Assembly: GCF_016595465.1 (NCBI RefSeq)
Contig: NZ_JAENIK010000004.1
Coordinates: forward strand, 744,001-808,000
DNA: 64,000 nucleotides
From: Luteolibacter yonseiensis
Lineage (GTDB): Bacteria; Verrucomicrobiota; Verrucomicrobiia; Verrucomicrobiales; Akkermansiaceae
Direction of reading: 5' to 3'
Numbering within the stretch: the first letter of the stretch is position 1; each line of letters opens with the position of its first letter. Under the pieces are notes generated by a model, which saw only the letters and a program-made list of their open reading frames with translations, did not search any database and was not told where the DNA came from. The position numbers and the translations under genes are program-made. This document shows, piece by piece, positions 16,418-24,509 of this stretch.

Positions 16418-16695
16418 CCGGCTTTTTCCAAACTGGTTTTCAATTGATGGATCTGGAGCTGCTGCACATATAACTCCGCCTTTTCCCTCTCTCCGGTCCA
16501 CACGACGGAGCGGCCCAGGTTGTGCACCTGCATCATGAGGATCTTGGCTTTCTTCTCCTCGTATCCGAAAATCTTCATGAGCACGTAGGTGACGTACAGC
16601 ATGAGATTCACGGGATCGTCATGGACGACGACGTTCCAGGGAAGGGCCGGAGAGACGGACTCTTCCGTTCGTACGAGGGTGTCGGTGTCAGCCAT
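16414..16695 (-). CDS. clpS: ATP-dependent Clp protease adaptor ClpS
   Basis: A 93-residue adaptor that delivers N-degron substrates to ClpAP/ClpCP. The short disordered N-terminus is followed by the core WNVVVHDDPVNLMLYVTYVLMKIFG (family pattern VxLxNDDxxPMxYVVxVLxxVFG), MMQVHNLGRSVVWTGEREKAELYVQQL. The usual NDD is HDD, keeping the acidic residues of the N-degron pocket. Size is normal. It sits 4 bases after the ispG stop and overlaps the following gene by 4 bases, so ispG, clpS and the DUF2017-like gene form one operon. Confidence 0.93.
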   Translation of the reverse strand: MADTDTLVRTEESVSPALPWNVVVHDDPVNLMLYVTYVLMKIFGYEEKKAKILMMQVHNLGRSVVWTGEREKAELYVQQLQIHQLKTSLEKAG

Positions 16696-16699
16696 TCTA

Positions 16700-18490
16700 T
16701 CAGATTGCGGTGGCCGGCTCGGGTGCGTCCACCCATTTTCCGTGCTCGCGGATGAGGTCGATGAGGCGCTCGACGGCCTCCGCTTCCGGGATGTTGAATT
16801 TCACGGCGGTCTTTCCGACGTACAGGTTGATCTTGTTCGGCGCGCCACCGACGTAACCGAAGTCGGCGTCCGCCATTTCACCGGGACCATTCACGATGCA
16901 ACCCATGACGGCGATCCGCACGCCCTTGAGGTGGCCGGTGGCGGCGCGGATCTTTTGCGTGGTGTGCTGGAGATTGAACAACGTGCGTCCGCAGCTCGGG
17001 CAGGCGACGTAGTCGGTCTTGAATATGCGCGTGCCCGCGGCTTGGAGGATGTTGTAGGCCAGCCGCAGCGACTGGCCGGGTGCCGTCTCGCCCCTCACCA
17101 GAATGGCGTCGCCGATGCCGTCACAAAGCAGCGAGCCGATGTTCCTCGCGGCGGGTAGCAGCGCCTGGATGAAATCGGTGTCGCCTGTTGGTGGAATGAG
17201 CGTGTCTTTCAGCAGGACCGGATGCCGTGGGTCGACGCGGAACGCCAGCTGGCGGAAGGCATGGATTACTTCCAGGTCCAGTCCGTCTCTTACGGTGACC
17301 AGCACCGGTTCGATTCGGGCGTTGATCTTCGATACAGCGGCTTCATCCCGAGGATCGATCTCCACCACCGCTGACTTCTCAAGAATGATCTCAGGTTTGA
17401 AATCGCCCATGCCCGCGATCTTGTGGGCGATGGCGTTCCAGCGTTCCTGGGTGGTGAACACGCGCACCGTTTTCTCGCCGCCGAGTTCGTGACCCATGAC
17501 GGACAGGGTGGAACTCGCACGCCGCTCGTAGCTGAATGGGTCGTAGGAAGGGACAAGCTCCTCATTGTCCTTAACAACCGGTACGGCGGCTTTTTCGTTG
17601 AACGGCTTCGCCAGGGCCTGGGCCACCGGGATTTCATAAATCGCATCCTCCGTCAGCGAAACGCGGATCGTGTCTCCGATGCCGTCCGCCAGCAGAGATC
17701 CGATGCCGATCGCGCTCTTGATCCGTCCGTCCTCGCCGTCTCCTGCTTCCGTCACACCAAGGTGGATGGGATAGTTCCAGTCCGGACCTTCCGCATCCAG
17801 GCGGGCGACCAGCAGCCGGTAAGCCTCGATCATCACCTTGGGATTGGAGGCCTTCATTGAGAAAACAAAATTGTGATAATCGTTCTCCCGCGCGAGCCGG
17901 GCGAACTCCAAGGCGCTCTCGCACATCCCGAGCGGCGTGTCGCCGTAGCGGTTCATGATACGGTCGGAAAGGGAACCGTGGTTCGTCCCGATGCGCATCG
18001 CACGGTTGAGATCCTTGCAAAGCATGACCAGGGGAGTGAACTCCTCCCGGATGCGCTCAAGTTCCTCCGCATATTGCGAATCGCTGTACTCGCGGATCTC
18101 GAATTTCTTCTTATCCGCGTAATTTCCGGGATTCACCCGCACCTTTTCCACCCACTTGGCGGCTTCAAGCGCGGCGTCCGGTTTGAAATGGATGTCCGCC
18201 ACCAGAGGGACGTTACACCCCGCGGCACGCACCTCGCGGGCGATGTTTTCCAGATTCGCCGCGTAGATCCGCGTCTGCGCGGTGATCCGCACGATCTCAC
18301 AACCCGCCTCGGCCAGTCCGAGCACCTCGGCCACGCAGGCCGGCGTGTCGCGGGTGTCGGAAGTGATCATCGACTGCACGCGGATCGGGTTTTTCCCGCC
18401 CACGCCGACATTTCCCACCATCACCTCACGGGTCTCCCGGCGGGAATAGTGGAGCAGATCGGGACAATAGCGCAGGTCGGGCGAACTCAT
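16700..18490 (-). CDS. ispG: 4-hydroxy-3-methylbut-2-enyl diphosphate synthase, long form
   Basis: A 596-residue [4Fe-4S] enzyme of the non-mevalonate isoprenoid pathway (MEcPP to HMBPP). The TIM-barrel domain begins with the family block VGVGGKNPIRVQSMITSDT and continues through VRVNPGNYADKK; the C-terminal iron-sulfur domain has CPSCGRTLFNLQ and CIVNGPGEMADADFGYVGG, giving three cluster cysteines plus the conserved Glu. At about 600 residues with an extra domain between barrel and cluster domain it is the long type, as in plants, chlamydiae and Bacteroidetes. The frame stays open far upstream, but that part overlaps the divergent response regulator; ATG 18490 fits the family start. First gene of the clpS operon. 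Confidence 0.95.
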   Translation of the reverse strand: MSSPDLRYCPDLLHYSRRETREVMVGNVGVGGKNPIRVQSMITSDTRDTPACVAEVLGLAEAGCEIVRITAQTRIYAANLENIAREVRAAGCNVPLVADIHFKPDAALEAAKWVEKVRVNPGNYADKKKFEIREYSDSQYAEELERIREEFTPLVMLCKDLNRAMRIGTNHGSLSDRIMNRYGDTPLGMCESALEFARLARENDYHNFVFSMKASNPKVMIEAYRLLVARLDAEGPDWNYPIHLGVTEAGDGEDGRIKSAIGIGSLLADGIGDTIRVSLTEDAIYEIPVAQALAKPFNEKAAVPVVKDNEELVPSYDPFSYERRASSTLSVMGHELGGEKTVRVFTTQERWNAIAHKIAGMGDFKPEIILEKSAVVEIDPRDEAAVSKINARIEPVLVTVRDGLDLEVIHAFRQLAFRVDPRHPVLLKDTLIPPTGDTDFIQALLPAARNIGSLLCDGIGDAILVRGETAPGQSLRLAYNILQAAGTRIFKTDYVACPSCGRTLFNLQHTTQKIRAATGHLKGVRIAVMGCIVNGPGEMADADFGYVGGAPNKINLYVGKTAVKFNIPEAEAVERLIDLIREHGKWVDAPEPATAI

Positions 18491-18811
18491 TTCTGGGCCG
18501 AAGCTAAACGAGAAATCCCGTTCCGGCAACGGTTGCGTGAAGGCGGATCGCTTCCGGAAACCAATCAGGTTTTGCTTCCGTCCACCGCTCCGTCCCGACC
18601 GTCGGTTTCCCAATATCCGGGCATGCGGTTGGCCTTCCGGCAGCCCCGGGTGGGTGCGCAACAGCCTGCATCGCCTGTCAGGCCGGGATCTCTTCGACAA
18701 ATTTACAGTGCCTTTACGGACACCGGGACAGCGGGCGGTTAAAAACGGGCGTCCCTGTGAACAAATGGTCGCACACTTGCCACCAGGCCCACATTCATCA
18801 ATCTTCGCATC
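18491..18811. other. Divergent intergenic region ispG / response regulator
   Basis: This 321-base gap has no credible gene. It must hold the ispG promoter on the minus side and the regulator promoter on the plus side. The clearest structure is a pair of direct TTTAC repeats 11 bases apart (separate entry). The rest is GC-rich without an obvious hairpin-T-run terminator. Confidence 0.6.
18702..18717 (+). promoter_or_regulatory. Tandem TTTAC repeats, likely OmpR/PhoB-type operator
   Basis: TTTAC at 18702-18706 is repeated exactly at 18713-18717, an 11-base period, with the second preceded by CC. OmpR/PhoB-family regulators bind such tandem direct repeats on one face of the helix. The site is 95 bases upstream of the regulator's GTG start, which suggests autoregulation. 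The pattern is seen directly; the link to this regulator is inference. Confidence 0.5.
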
Positions 18812-19498
18812 GTGTCGGAAATCACCATCCTTGTTATCGAAGATGACCCCGCCGTCCGCAGGGGTGTCGTCGATGTGTTGGAATACGCCGGCTACCGCAC
18901 CCTCGAAGCCCCGGACGGCCACAGCGGGATGGATCTCGCCCTGAAGGCGAATTTCCGGCTTCTCCTGCTTGATCTCGTCATGCCTGGTCCGTCCGGATTC
19001 GACATCCTCGAAGCCTTGAAAAAGAAACGGCCCGGCCAGGCCGTGATCATTCTCTCCGCACGGGGCGAGGAAAACGACCGTGTCCGCGGCCTTGTGGGCG
19101 GAGCGGACGATTACGTGGTCAAACCGTTCAGCATGAAGGAGCTGCTGGCCCGGGTGGACGCCGTCTTGCGCCGCACCTGCGAACGGGCCGCTCCCGCCGA
19201 CAGCCGGGCGATCCCCGGTGGGAATGTCGACTTGAGGGGGCGTGTGCTTACCTTTCAAAACGGCCGCCGGGAGGACCTTTCGGAGCGGGAGAATGATCTG
19301 CTCCGTTATCTGCTGGACTCCAACGGGCGCATCATCAGTCGGGAGGAAATCCTCCGGAATCTCTGGGGACTGGACCCGGACCGTACCGAGACCCGCACCA
19401 TCGACATGCACATCATGCACCTGCGTTCGAAGCTGGGAGACAAAAACCAATCCCTGCTCGCGACCGTCCGCGGAAAAGGCTATCGCTGGACGCCATGA
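18812..19498 (+). CDS. OmpR/PhoB-family response regulator
   Basis: A 228-residue two-component regulator. The receiver domain (1-120) has the acidic pocket EDDP near residue 10-13, the phosphorylated aspartate Asp54 (LLLDLVMPGPSG) and Lys104 (VVKPFS). A winged-helix DNA-binding domain follows from about residue 135, with FQNGRREDLSERENDLLRYLL and TRTIDMHIMHLRSKLG, the recognition helix region. The start is GTG at 18812; no ATG gives a complete receiver. The stop overlaps the histidine-kinase start by 4 bases, so both are made from one message. Targets unknown; tandem TTTAC repeats upstream may be its own operator. Confidence 0.92.
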   Translation: MSEITILVIEDDPAVRRGVVDVLEYAGYRTLEAPDGHSGMDLALKANFRLLLLDLVMPGPSGFDILEALKKKRPGQAVIILSARGEENDRVRGLVGGADDYVVKPFSMKELLARVDAVLRRTCERAAPADSRAIPGGNVDLRGRVLTFQNGRREDLSERENDLLRYLLDSNGRIISREEILRNLWGLDPDRTETRTIDMHIMHLRSKLGDKNQSLLATVRGKGYRWTP

Positions 19499-21183
19499 AA
19501 ATCGCGCGCGGCATCTGCATCTGGGTTCCCCTCGCGCTGTGTGGCGTGATCATGTTGGGAGCGATGACCTGGCTCACGCGTGGTGTCCTGGCATCGGAAA
19601 AGGAAAGGGTCCTGGCGGAGGCGCGGGCGGACCTGGAAGAGCGCACGCGTCTCGCCCTCTGGCGGATGGATGCCCTTGGTTCGGCCGTCCTGTTGCGGGA
19701 GAGCCAGCTCCCCCCCGTGGATTTCCACATGTCCGGCAAAGAGGTGGAGGATTCCGCGGTGCATCTGCGGTTTGAAGTCCGCAGCGGCCGGCTTGCTTCG
19801 TCAGAGATGGATGAAACCACCGAAAAGTTCCAGTTCCTCCGGCGGCTTCTTTCCCGGAATGGGGACATCGACGCCCTGCTCAACTGTGCCTCGGAGGTCA
19901 GCGAGCAAGCCTGGAGATCCCTGCCGAAGGATGCGATGGAACTGCAATCGAAGCTCGCGGAAACAAACAAGGCCAACCCGGCCTCCAAACGTGCGAGCGC
20001 CGTGTATCAATCGGACTCGAACAAGATCGAGCAGGTGCAGCGCACCAAAGTCCTCGAGAGCCAGGTGGCATTTTCCCAGTTATCCAATACCAATCTGATC
20101 ACCAACGCCGCGCCGGTGACAGGTTTCGGCGAGATCTTGGAAATAGGCGGCATGAGACCCGTCTGGATCGGTGAGGAACTGCTTCTCCTCCGCCATGTCA
20201 CGGTCCGCATGGCGGAGGAAATCTCGCCCGTCATCCAGGGCGTTTGGCTGGATGCCGGAAAAGTAAACGGGCTCCTCCTGAAAGAAGCCGCCGACCTGCT
20301 GCCGACCGCCACTTTGGAAAAGCTTGTTTTTCGTGTGGATGACCCTTTGGGACTCGCATCATTTCCCTACCGCCTGCAGCGGAATCCGGTGATCCCTCCT
20401 GAAGCCCCGCCGTGGAGTCCGGCCCTTGTCATCGGTTGGATCGCGGTGTTGTTCGCGCTATTCACCGTTTCTCTGCTGATCCACGGAGTGATGCGTCTCA
20501 GCGAGCGGCGCGCGTCTTTCGTCTCCGCCGTCACCCATGAGCTGCGCACACCGCTCACCACCTTCCGGCTCTATTCGGACATGCTGGAAAGCGGTGCCGT
20601 GAGACCGGAGAAGCGAGGCGAGTACCTGCGGGTGCTTTCCCGCGAGGCGGACCGGCTGGCCCATCTGGTCGAAAACGTGCTGTCGTTTTCAAAAATCGAG
20701 CGTGGCAGCGCGCGTTCGTCGGTGCGGGAAATCGTTGTCGACGAGTTCCTGGAGTCGGTGCGGGACCGCTTGGAGGCACGGCTCGCGACAGCGGAAATGC
20801 GGCTTGAGATGCGGATTCCGTGCAAGATCCGCCTCCAGGTGGACGCCGCGGCGGTGGAGCATATCATTTTCAATTTGATCGACAATGCGGCGAAATACGC
20901 GGCTGGCGGCGATCCTCCCGTAGTGGAAATCCGGACGGCGACAAGCGTCCGGCACTTGGAAATCGTCGTGACCGATTCCGGACCCGGCATCCCCGTGTCC
21001 GAACGGCGCCGGATATTCCGGGCGTTCCACAAGTCCGCCCGCGAAGCCGCCGAAAGCCGCCCGGGGGTGGGCCTGGGGCTGGCGTTGTCGCGCCGTCTCG
21101 CGAAATCGCTGGGCGGTGGATTGGATTGCGTGGATGCGGAACAGGGAGCCCGATTCGTCCTGAGGCTGCCGCTGGTCGGTTAA
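19495..21183 (+). CDS. Membrane sensor histidine kinase
   Basis: A 562-residue kinase partner of the preceding regulator. One transmembrane helix lies near the N-terminus (IWVPLALCGVIMLGAMTWL), then a sensor region of about 270 residues with no domain I recognise, then a second helix (ALVIGWIAVLFALFTVSLLI). The cytoplasmic part has the HisKA motif FVSAVTHELRTPL with phospho-acceptor His348, and the ATPase domain with NLIDNAAKYA (N box), DSGPGIP (G1) and GVGLGLALSRRLAKSLGG (G2). The signal is probably periplasmic. The gene overlaps the regulator by 4 bases and is followed by a strong inverted repeat. Confidence 0.92.
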   Translation: MKIARGICIWVPLALCGVIMLGAMTWLTRGVLASEKERVLAEARADLEERTRLALWRMDALGSAVLLRESQLPPVDFHMSGKEVEDSAVHLRFEVRSGRLASSEMDETTEKFQFLRRLLSRNGDIDALLNCASEVSEQAWRSLPKDAMELQSKLAETNKANPASKRASAVYQSDSNKIEQVQRTKVLESQVAFSQLSNTNLITNAAPVTGFGEILEIGGMRPVWIGEELLLLRHVTVRMAEEISPVIQGVWLDAGKVNGLLLKEAADLLPTATLEKLVFRVDDPLGLASFPYRLQRNPVIPPEAPPWSPALVIGWIAVLFALFTVSLLIHGVMRLSERRASFVSAVTHELRTPLTTFRLYSDMLESGAVRPEKRGEYLRVLSREADRLAHLVENVLSFSKIERGSARSSVREIVVDEFLESVRDRLEARLATAEMRLEMRIPCKIRLQVDAAAVEHIIFNLIDNAAKYAAGGDPPVVEIRTATSVRHLEIVVTDSGPGIPVSERRRIFRAFHKSAREAAESRPGVGLGLALSRRLAKSLGGGLDCVDAEQGARFVLRLPLVG

Positions 21184-21250
21184 GCATCCCGGACAAACGG
21201 AGCTTTTGGATTTCCAATCGCGGCAGTCTTCCCATCATCCCTGATACGAA

Positions 21251-21278
21251 TTTGGCCGATCCCACAGGATCGGCCAAA
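21251..21278. terminator. Bidirectional hairpin terminator
   Basis: A perfect 11-base stem (TTTGGCCGATC 21251-21261 with GATCGGCCAAA 21268-21278) closes the six-base loop CCACAG. It lies between the histidine-kinase stop and the stop of the convergent sugar isomerase gene, and has A- and T-rich flanks on both sides, so it can end transcripts from both directions. Confidence 0.7.
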
Positions 21279-21333
21279 AGGTTTTGATCATTCCCATGGA
21301 GTCAACCCCACGGGATGGATGGCTTGAAACGGC

Positions 21334-22182
21334 TTACTTCGCCCACTCGGCCTTGGTGAACTCGACGCTTTCCTTGATCTTCGGCACGCTGTCTTTCCAG
21401 TCGTTCTCGTGCTCGATGGAGAAATGGCCGTCGAATTTCTGCTTCTTCAGTTCTTCGATGCAGGCGGCGACGTCCACGACACCCTGGCCGGCGGGGACGA
21501 CCACGCCTTTTCCACCCATTTCGGACTTGTCCTTGAGGTGGACGCTGATGACGCGGCCCTTGAGGATGCGGAGGCACTCGACGGGTTTCAGATTCGAGGT
21601 GCACCAGTGGCCGAGGTCCGCGCAGGCACCCACGCGCTTGTCACGGCTCTCCACGACGCCGAGGATGTAGAGCGGGTGCCAGACCTTGTAGTCCGGTCTG
21701 GACATCGATCCGCCGTGTTCGTGGAAGGCGACCTTCACGTCGGTTTCCTTCGCCGCGGCTTCCCATGCGGCGATCTGTTCGGTGGACTCGGTGCACACCG
21801 CGTAGAGGCCCATCTTTTTGGCGAAGGCCATGATCTTGTTCACCTCGGCGGGATTGTTCGCGCCGACCACGCCGTAGTTCACGGGGAAAACACCCTGGCG
21901 CTTGCACTCGGCGAGGAGGGCGTCCACGACCTTGTTGCTGGCGTTGTGATGGACCACCTCATCCTTCGGGGAGTCGGGCTTGAGCTTCTGGCCGGGGTAG
22001 AACTCGATGGTCTTGCCACCGGCTTCCTTGGTCTTGGCGATGGCCTCGAAGGCGCTGAATTCCTTGAACGAATAGGCCTGGCAACCGATGGCGAGGCCGT
22101 TTTCATATGCTGCTTCCGGGATCGGCGCGGCGGTCAGGTTCGCGATGAGGGCGAGGGCGAGGAGGATGGGTGATTTACGCAT
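21334..22182 (-). CDS. Secreted sugar phosphate isomerase/epimerase (AP-endonuclease-2 fold)
   Basis: A 282-residue protein with a signal peptide (MRKSPILLALALIANLTAAP) and a TIM-barrel domain of the xylose isomerase-like / AP endonuclease 2 superfamily. Recognisable pieces are YSFKEFSAFEAIAKTKEAGGKTIEF at the first helix and the metal-site strands KVAFHEHGG, VGACADLGHW, VISVHLKD and DGHFSIEHENDW. Exported members are common in Verrucomicrobiota and Planctomycetes; substrates are mostly unknown sugars. I start at 22182 since only this ATG puts the signal peptide at the N-terminus; the frame extends upstream without conservation. It stands alone, with convergent and divergent neighbours. Confidence 0.85.
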   Translation of the reverse strand: MRKSPILLALALIANLTAAPIPEAAYENGLAIGCQAYSFKEFSAFEAIAKTKEAGGKTIEFYPGQKLKPDSPKDEVVHHNASNKVVDALLAECKRQGVFPVNYGVVGANNPAEVNKIMAFAKKMGLYAVCTESTEQIAAWEAAAKETDVKVAFHEHGGSMSRPDYKVWHPLYILGVVESRDKRVGACADLGHWCTSNLKPVECLRILKGRVISVHLKDKSEMGGKGVVVPAGQGVVDVAACIEELKKQKFDGHFSIEHENDWKDSVPKIKESVEFTKAEWAK

Positions 22183-22303
22183 GGCGGATTTCAGGGTTAC
22201 GCGAGCTTCAGCGGCAGTATTTCCAAAGCAAGCAAAAGAACTGTCATGAGGCCGGGCTTGTTGTAATACTTTTTCTTCTGCTAACTTTTGGTAAATTTCC
22301 CGC

Positions 22304-22505
22304 ATGACGCGGATATTCATCCAGCACCAAGGCCGCCATACCGGTCCTTTCGCCCTTGACCAGCTCCGTGCCGAGCTCGCGGGGGGACCTGTCAGACGGA
22401 CCTGACATGGTATGGAAGGTGCCGCTGATGGATGCCATCAAGGGAATTCCCGCGATCGGCGGCGCGGCTCCAACCATTTCCAAGACATCGGCCCTGCCGG
22501 AATGA
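22304..22505 (+). pseudogene. Frameshifted GYF_2 (DUF4339) small protein
   Basis: The ATG at 22304 opens a small domain, TRIFIQHQGRHTGPFALDQL, then RAELAGG: exactly the start of the GYF_2 domain (x-GPF-x-L-x-QL). The frame stops after ten more codons. If one G is dropped from the G6 run at 22381-22386, the frame continues as DLSDGPDMVWKVPLMDA and on to the TGA at 22503-22505, restoring the expected D-x-VW-x-x-xM part and giving about 66 residues. So it is a pseudogene, a sequencing error, or a slippage site. Nearby genes are on the other strand. Confidence 0.65.
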
Positions 22506-22519
22506 TCTTTGAAGGATGA

Positions 22520-22798
22520 TCAGCACACCACTTCCACCACGGCATCTTCCAGCGCCTCGATCACGAAGCCGGATCGTCTTCCACAGGTCAGGCGATCGCC
22601 CGCGCGCAGCAGGATGTCTTCCGGTTGTCCGTTCCTTGTGATCCAGAGGCTGCCGCGGACGCAGGTGATTCCACCTCCTTTTGAAAAGGTTTCCGTCAGA
22701 AGTCCGCGGGAGGAAAGCTCCGTCCTGCGGATCTGTGGCCGGCTCCGATCCTTGGTGAAAAACCGGGTCAGCACCGAGTTTGGTAAGATCGTTTGCAT
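22520..22798 (-). CDS. DUF2917 family protein
   Basis: A 92-residue small beta-rich protein. The middle carries GITCVRGSLWITRNGQPEDILLRAGDRL, which is the DUF2917 pattern (a cupin-like block with RGxxWxTxxG and DxxLxxGD), and the end is EALEDAVVEVVC. Function is unknown. It is divergent from a MocR-type regulator with 151 bases between the starts, which contain a cluster of near-palindromes, so the regulator probably controls it. I recall this pairing from other genomes but cannot verify it here. Confidence 0.7.
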   Translation of the reverse strand: MQTILPNSVLTRFFTKDRSRPQIRRTELSSRGLLTETFSKGGGITCVRGSLWITRNGQPEDILLRAGDRLTCGRRSGFVIEALEDAVVEVVC

Positions 22799-22855
22799 GG
22801 AAGGAACCTACCTATGGAGGACCGGATGCGGTATCCACAGGCCCGGAGATTTATG

Positions 22856-22918
22856 ACCTATACAGATTTAAAATATCCGCTACCTGTACAGGTCGATTTC
22901 TCCTCGATCTGTATATTC
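22856..22918. promoter_or_regulatory. Array of three CTRTAYAG-like operators
   Basis: Three related 12-base elements occur at regular distance: ACCTATACAGAT at 22856-22867, the perfect palindrome ACCTGTACAGGT at 22882-22893, and ATCTGTATATTC at 22907-22918. The spacing is 25-26 bases, more than two helical turns. They lie between the divergent DUF2917 and MocR-type genes and end 32 bases before the MocR start, so they probably bind that regulator or its dimers. Confidence 0.65.
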
Positions 22919-22949
22919 TCTCCGGCCATCCACGAAATACCCTCAACCC

Positions 22950-24374
22950 ATGGAAGTCGAACAGCCGCTCTATTTGAAAATCGCGGACCGCGTGCAGTCG
23001 ATGATCGACTCCGGCACCTTGAGGGCGGGCGACCGCATCCCATCCGTCAGGCACTCCAGTGTGCAGCATCAGGTGAGCATCCCGACGGTGATGCAGGCCT
23101 ACACCTTGTTGGAAAGCCGCCGCTTGATCGAGGCGCGGCCGAAGTCCGGCTTTTATGTCCGCCCTCGTCTGGCGGTTTCCCTTCAGGAGCCGCTGGTGAG
23201 CCACCGCAAGCCCGCGGTGGCCAGCCTGACGAAATTCGCCTCCGCCATTTCCATGATCCAGGACACCACGGACAGCCGGCTGATTCCCTTCGGAGCCGCG
23301 ATTCCCGGCGACGACCTGCTTCCGCTGGACAAGCTCGCCCAGCTCACCGCCTCCATCACGCGGAAGATGACGGCGGCGAGTTTCAAATACGATCCGGCCC
23401 CGGGCTGCCTGCCATTGCGGAAGGAGCTCAGCCGTCTTTCGCTGGACTGGGGGTGCGGGCTGGACGCCTCGGATTTCATCATCACCCACGGCGCCAGCGA
23501 GGCCCTGCACCTCGCGCTTCACGCTGTCACGAAGACGGGTGACACCGTGTTGGTGGAGTCTCCCACGTATTATGGCACCCTCAATCTGCTGGCGCAGATG
23601 AACCTGAAAGTCATCGCCGTGCCATCCTGTGCCAATCACGGGCTTGATATCGACGCGGCGAGGGACGCTCTCGCCACGCACTCCGTCGCCGCCATTCTGG
23701 TGATCCCGAATTTTTCAAATCCGCTGGGCAGCCTCATGCCGGAAGCAAACCGGCGCGAATTGCTGGATCTGGCGGAAAAATACCGCATTCCCATCATCGA
23801 GGACGACATCTACGGAGACCTGCCGCACGAGGGAGCGAGGCCGCATTGCATGAAGGCCCTGGATCAGGAGGACCGGGTGATCCTCTGCGGTTCTTACTCC
23901 AAGACACTCGCGCCCGGCTTCCGCATCGGCTACATCGCCGCAGGGAAATATCACCAGCGGGTGATGGAGCTGAAGAACGCCTTCAACATCGGAGGTTCGC
24001 CGCTGCCCGCGCTGACGGTCGCGGAGTTTTTGCGGAACGGAGGCTACGAGCGTCACCTGCGCAAGCTGCGCCACACCTTCCGGCAGCAGGTTTGCCGTAC
24101 GCGTGAGACCGTGGCCGCCGCTTTCCCGGGCGGTACCCGGCTCAGCAATCCCATGGGAGGTTTCTCGCTGTGGCTGGAGCTGCCGGGTGACACCGACATC
24201 ATCCCCATCTTCCAGCAGGCGCGCGCCGCGGGAATCACCTTCACTCCGGGGCCGCTTTTCTCACCGGACGGGCACTTCAAGAACTGCATGCGCCTGAGCT
24301 GCGGAGCCTCGTGGAGTCCGCAGATCGAGAAAGCGCTGGGGACCCTCGGCAACATCGTCCGCGCCAACAGCTAG
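22950..24374 (+). CDS. MocR-type regulator (GntR wHTH plus aminotransferase domain)
   Basis: A 474-residue fusion of a GntR winged-helix domain (about 1-72: IADRVQSMIDSGTLRAGDRIPSVR, then a recognition helix and the wing RPKSGFYVR) with a class I aminotransferase-like domain. PLP-site residues are visible: SPTYYGT, Asn in IPNFSNPLG, Asp286 in EDDIYGD, and the Schiff-base Lys318 in SYSKTLAPGFRIGYI. Regulators of this type sense amino acids or vitamin B6 compounds and bind direct repeats. The divergent DUF2917 gene and the three operator-like elements in between suggest local control. Length is typical. Confidence 0.92.
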   Translation: MEVEQPLYLKIADRVQSMIDSGTLRAGDRIPSVRHSSVQHQVSIPTVMQAYTLLESRRLIEARPKSGFYVRPRLAVSLQEPLVSHRKPAVASLTKFASAISMIQDTTDSRLIPFGAAIPGDDLLPLDKLAQLTASITRKMTAASFKYDPAPGCLPLRKELSRLSLDWGCGLDASDFIITHGASEALHLALHAVTKTGDTVLVESPTYYGTLNLLAQMNLKVIAVPSCANHGLDIDAARDALATHSVAAILVIPNFSNPLGSLMPEANRRELLDLAEKYRIPIIEDDIYGDLPHEGARPHCMKALDQEDRVILCGSYSKTLAPGFRIGYIAAGKYHQRVMELKNAFNIGGSPLPALTVAEFLRNGGYERHLRKLRHTFRQQVCRTRETVAAAFPGGTRLSNPMGGFSLWLELPGDTDIIPIFQQARAAGITFTPGPLFSPDGHFKNCMRLSCGASWSPQIEKALGTLGNIVRANS

Positions 24375-24509
24375 GGACATTCCACACCGGGGCTTGATGG
24401 CGGCGGACCACCTTCCCATAGTCCGTCTCACAACCGGTTTGCCGCCATGAAACATCCGCTTCACCACGGCGTATCCGGCTCGATATCATCCGGCTCCTGC
24501 TGAACAACC

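Noticed and set aside
18491..19450. Upstream extension of the ispG frame
   Set aside because: It overlaps the response-regulator gene on the other strand and shows no similarity to the IspG start; the family start is at 18490.
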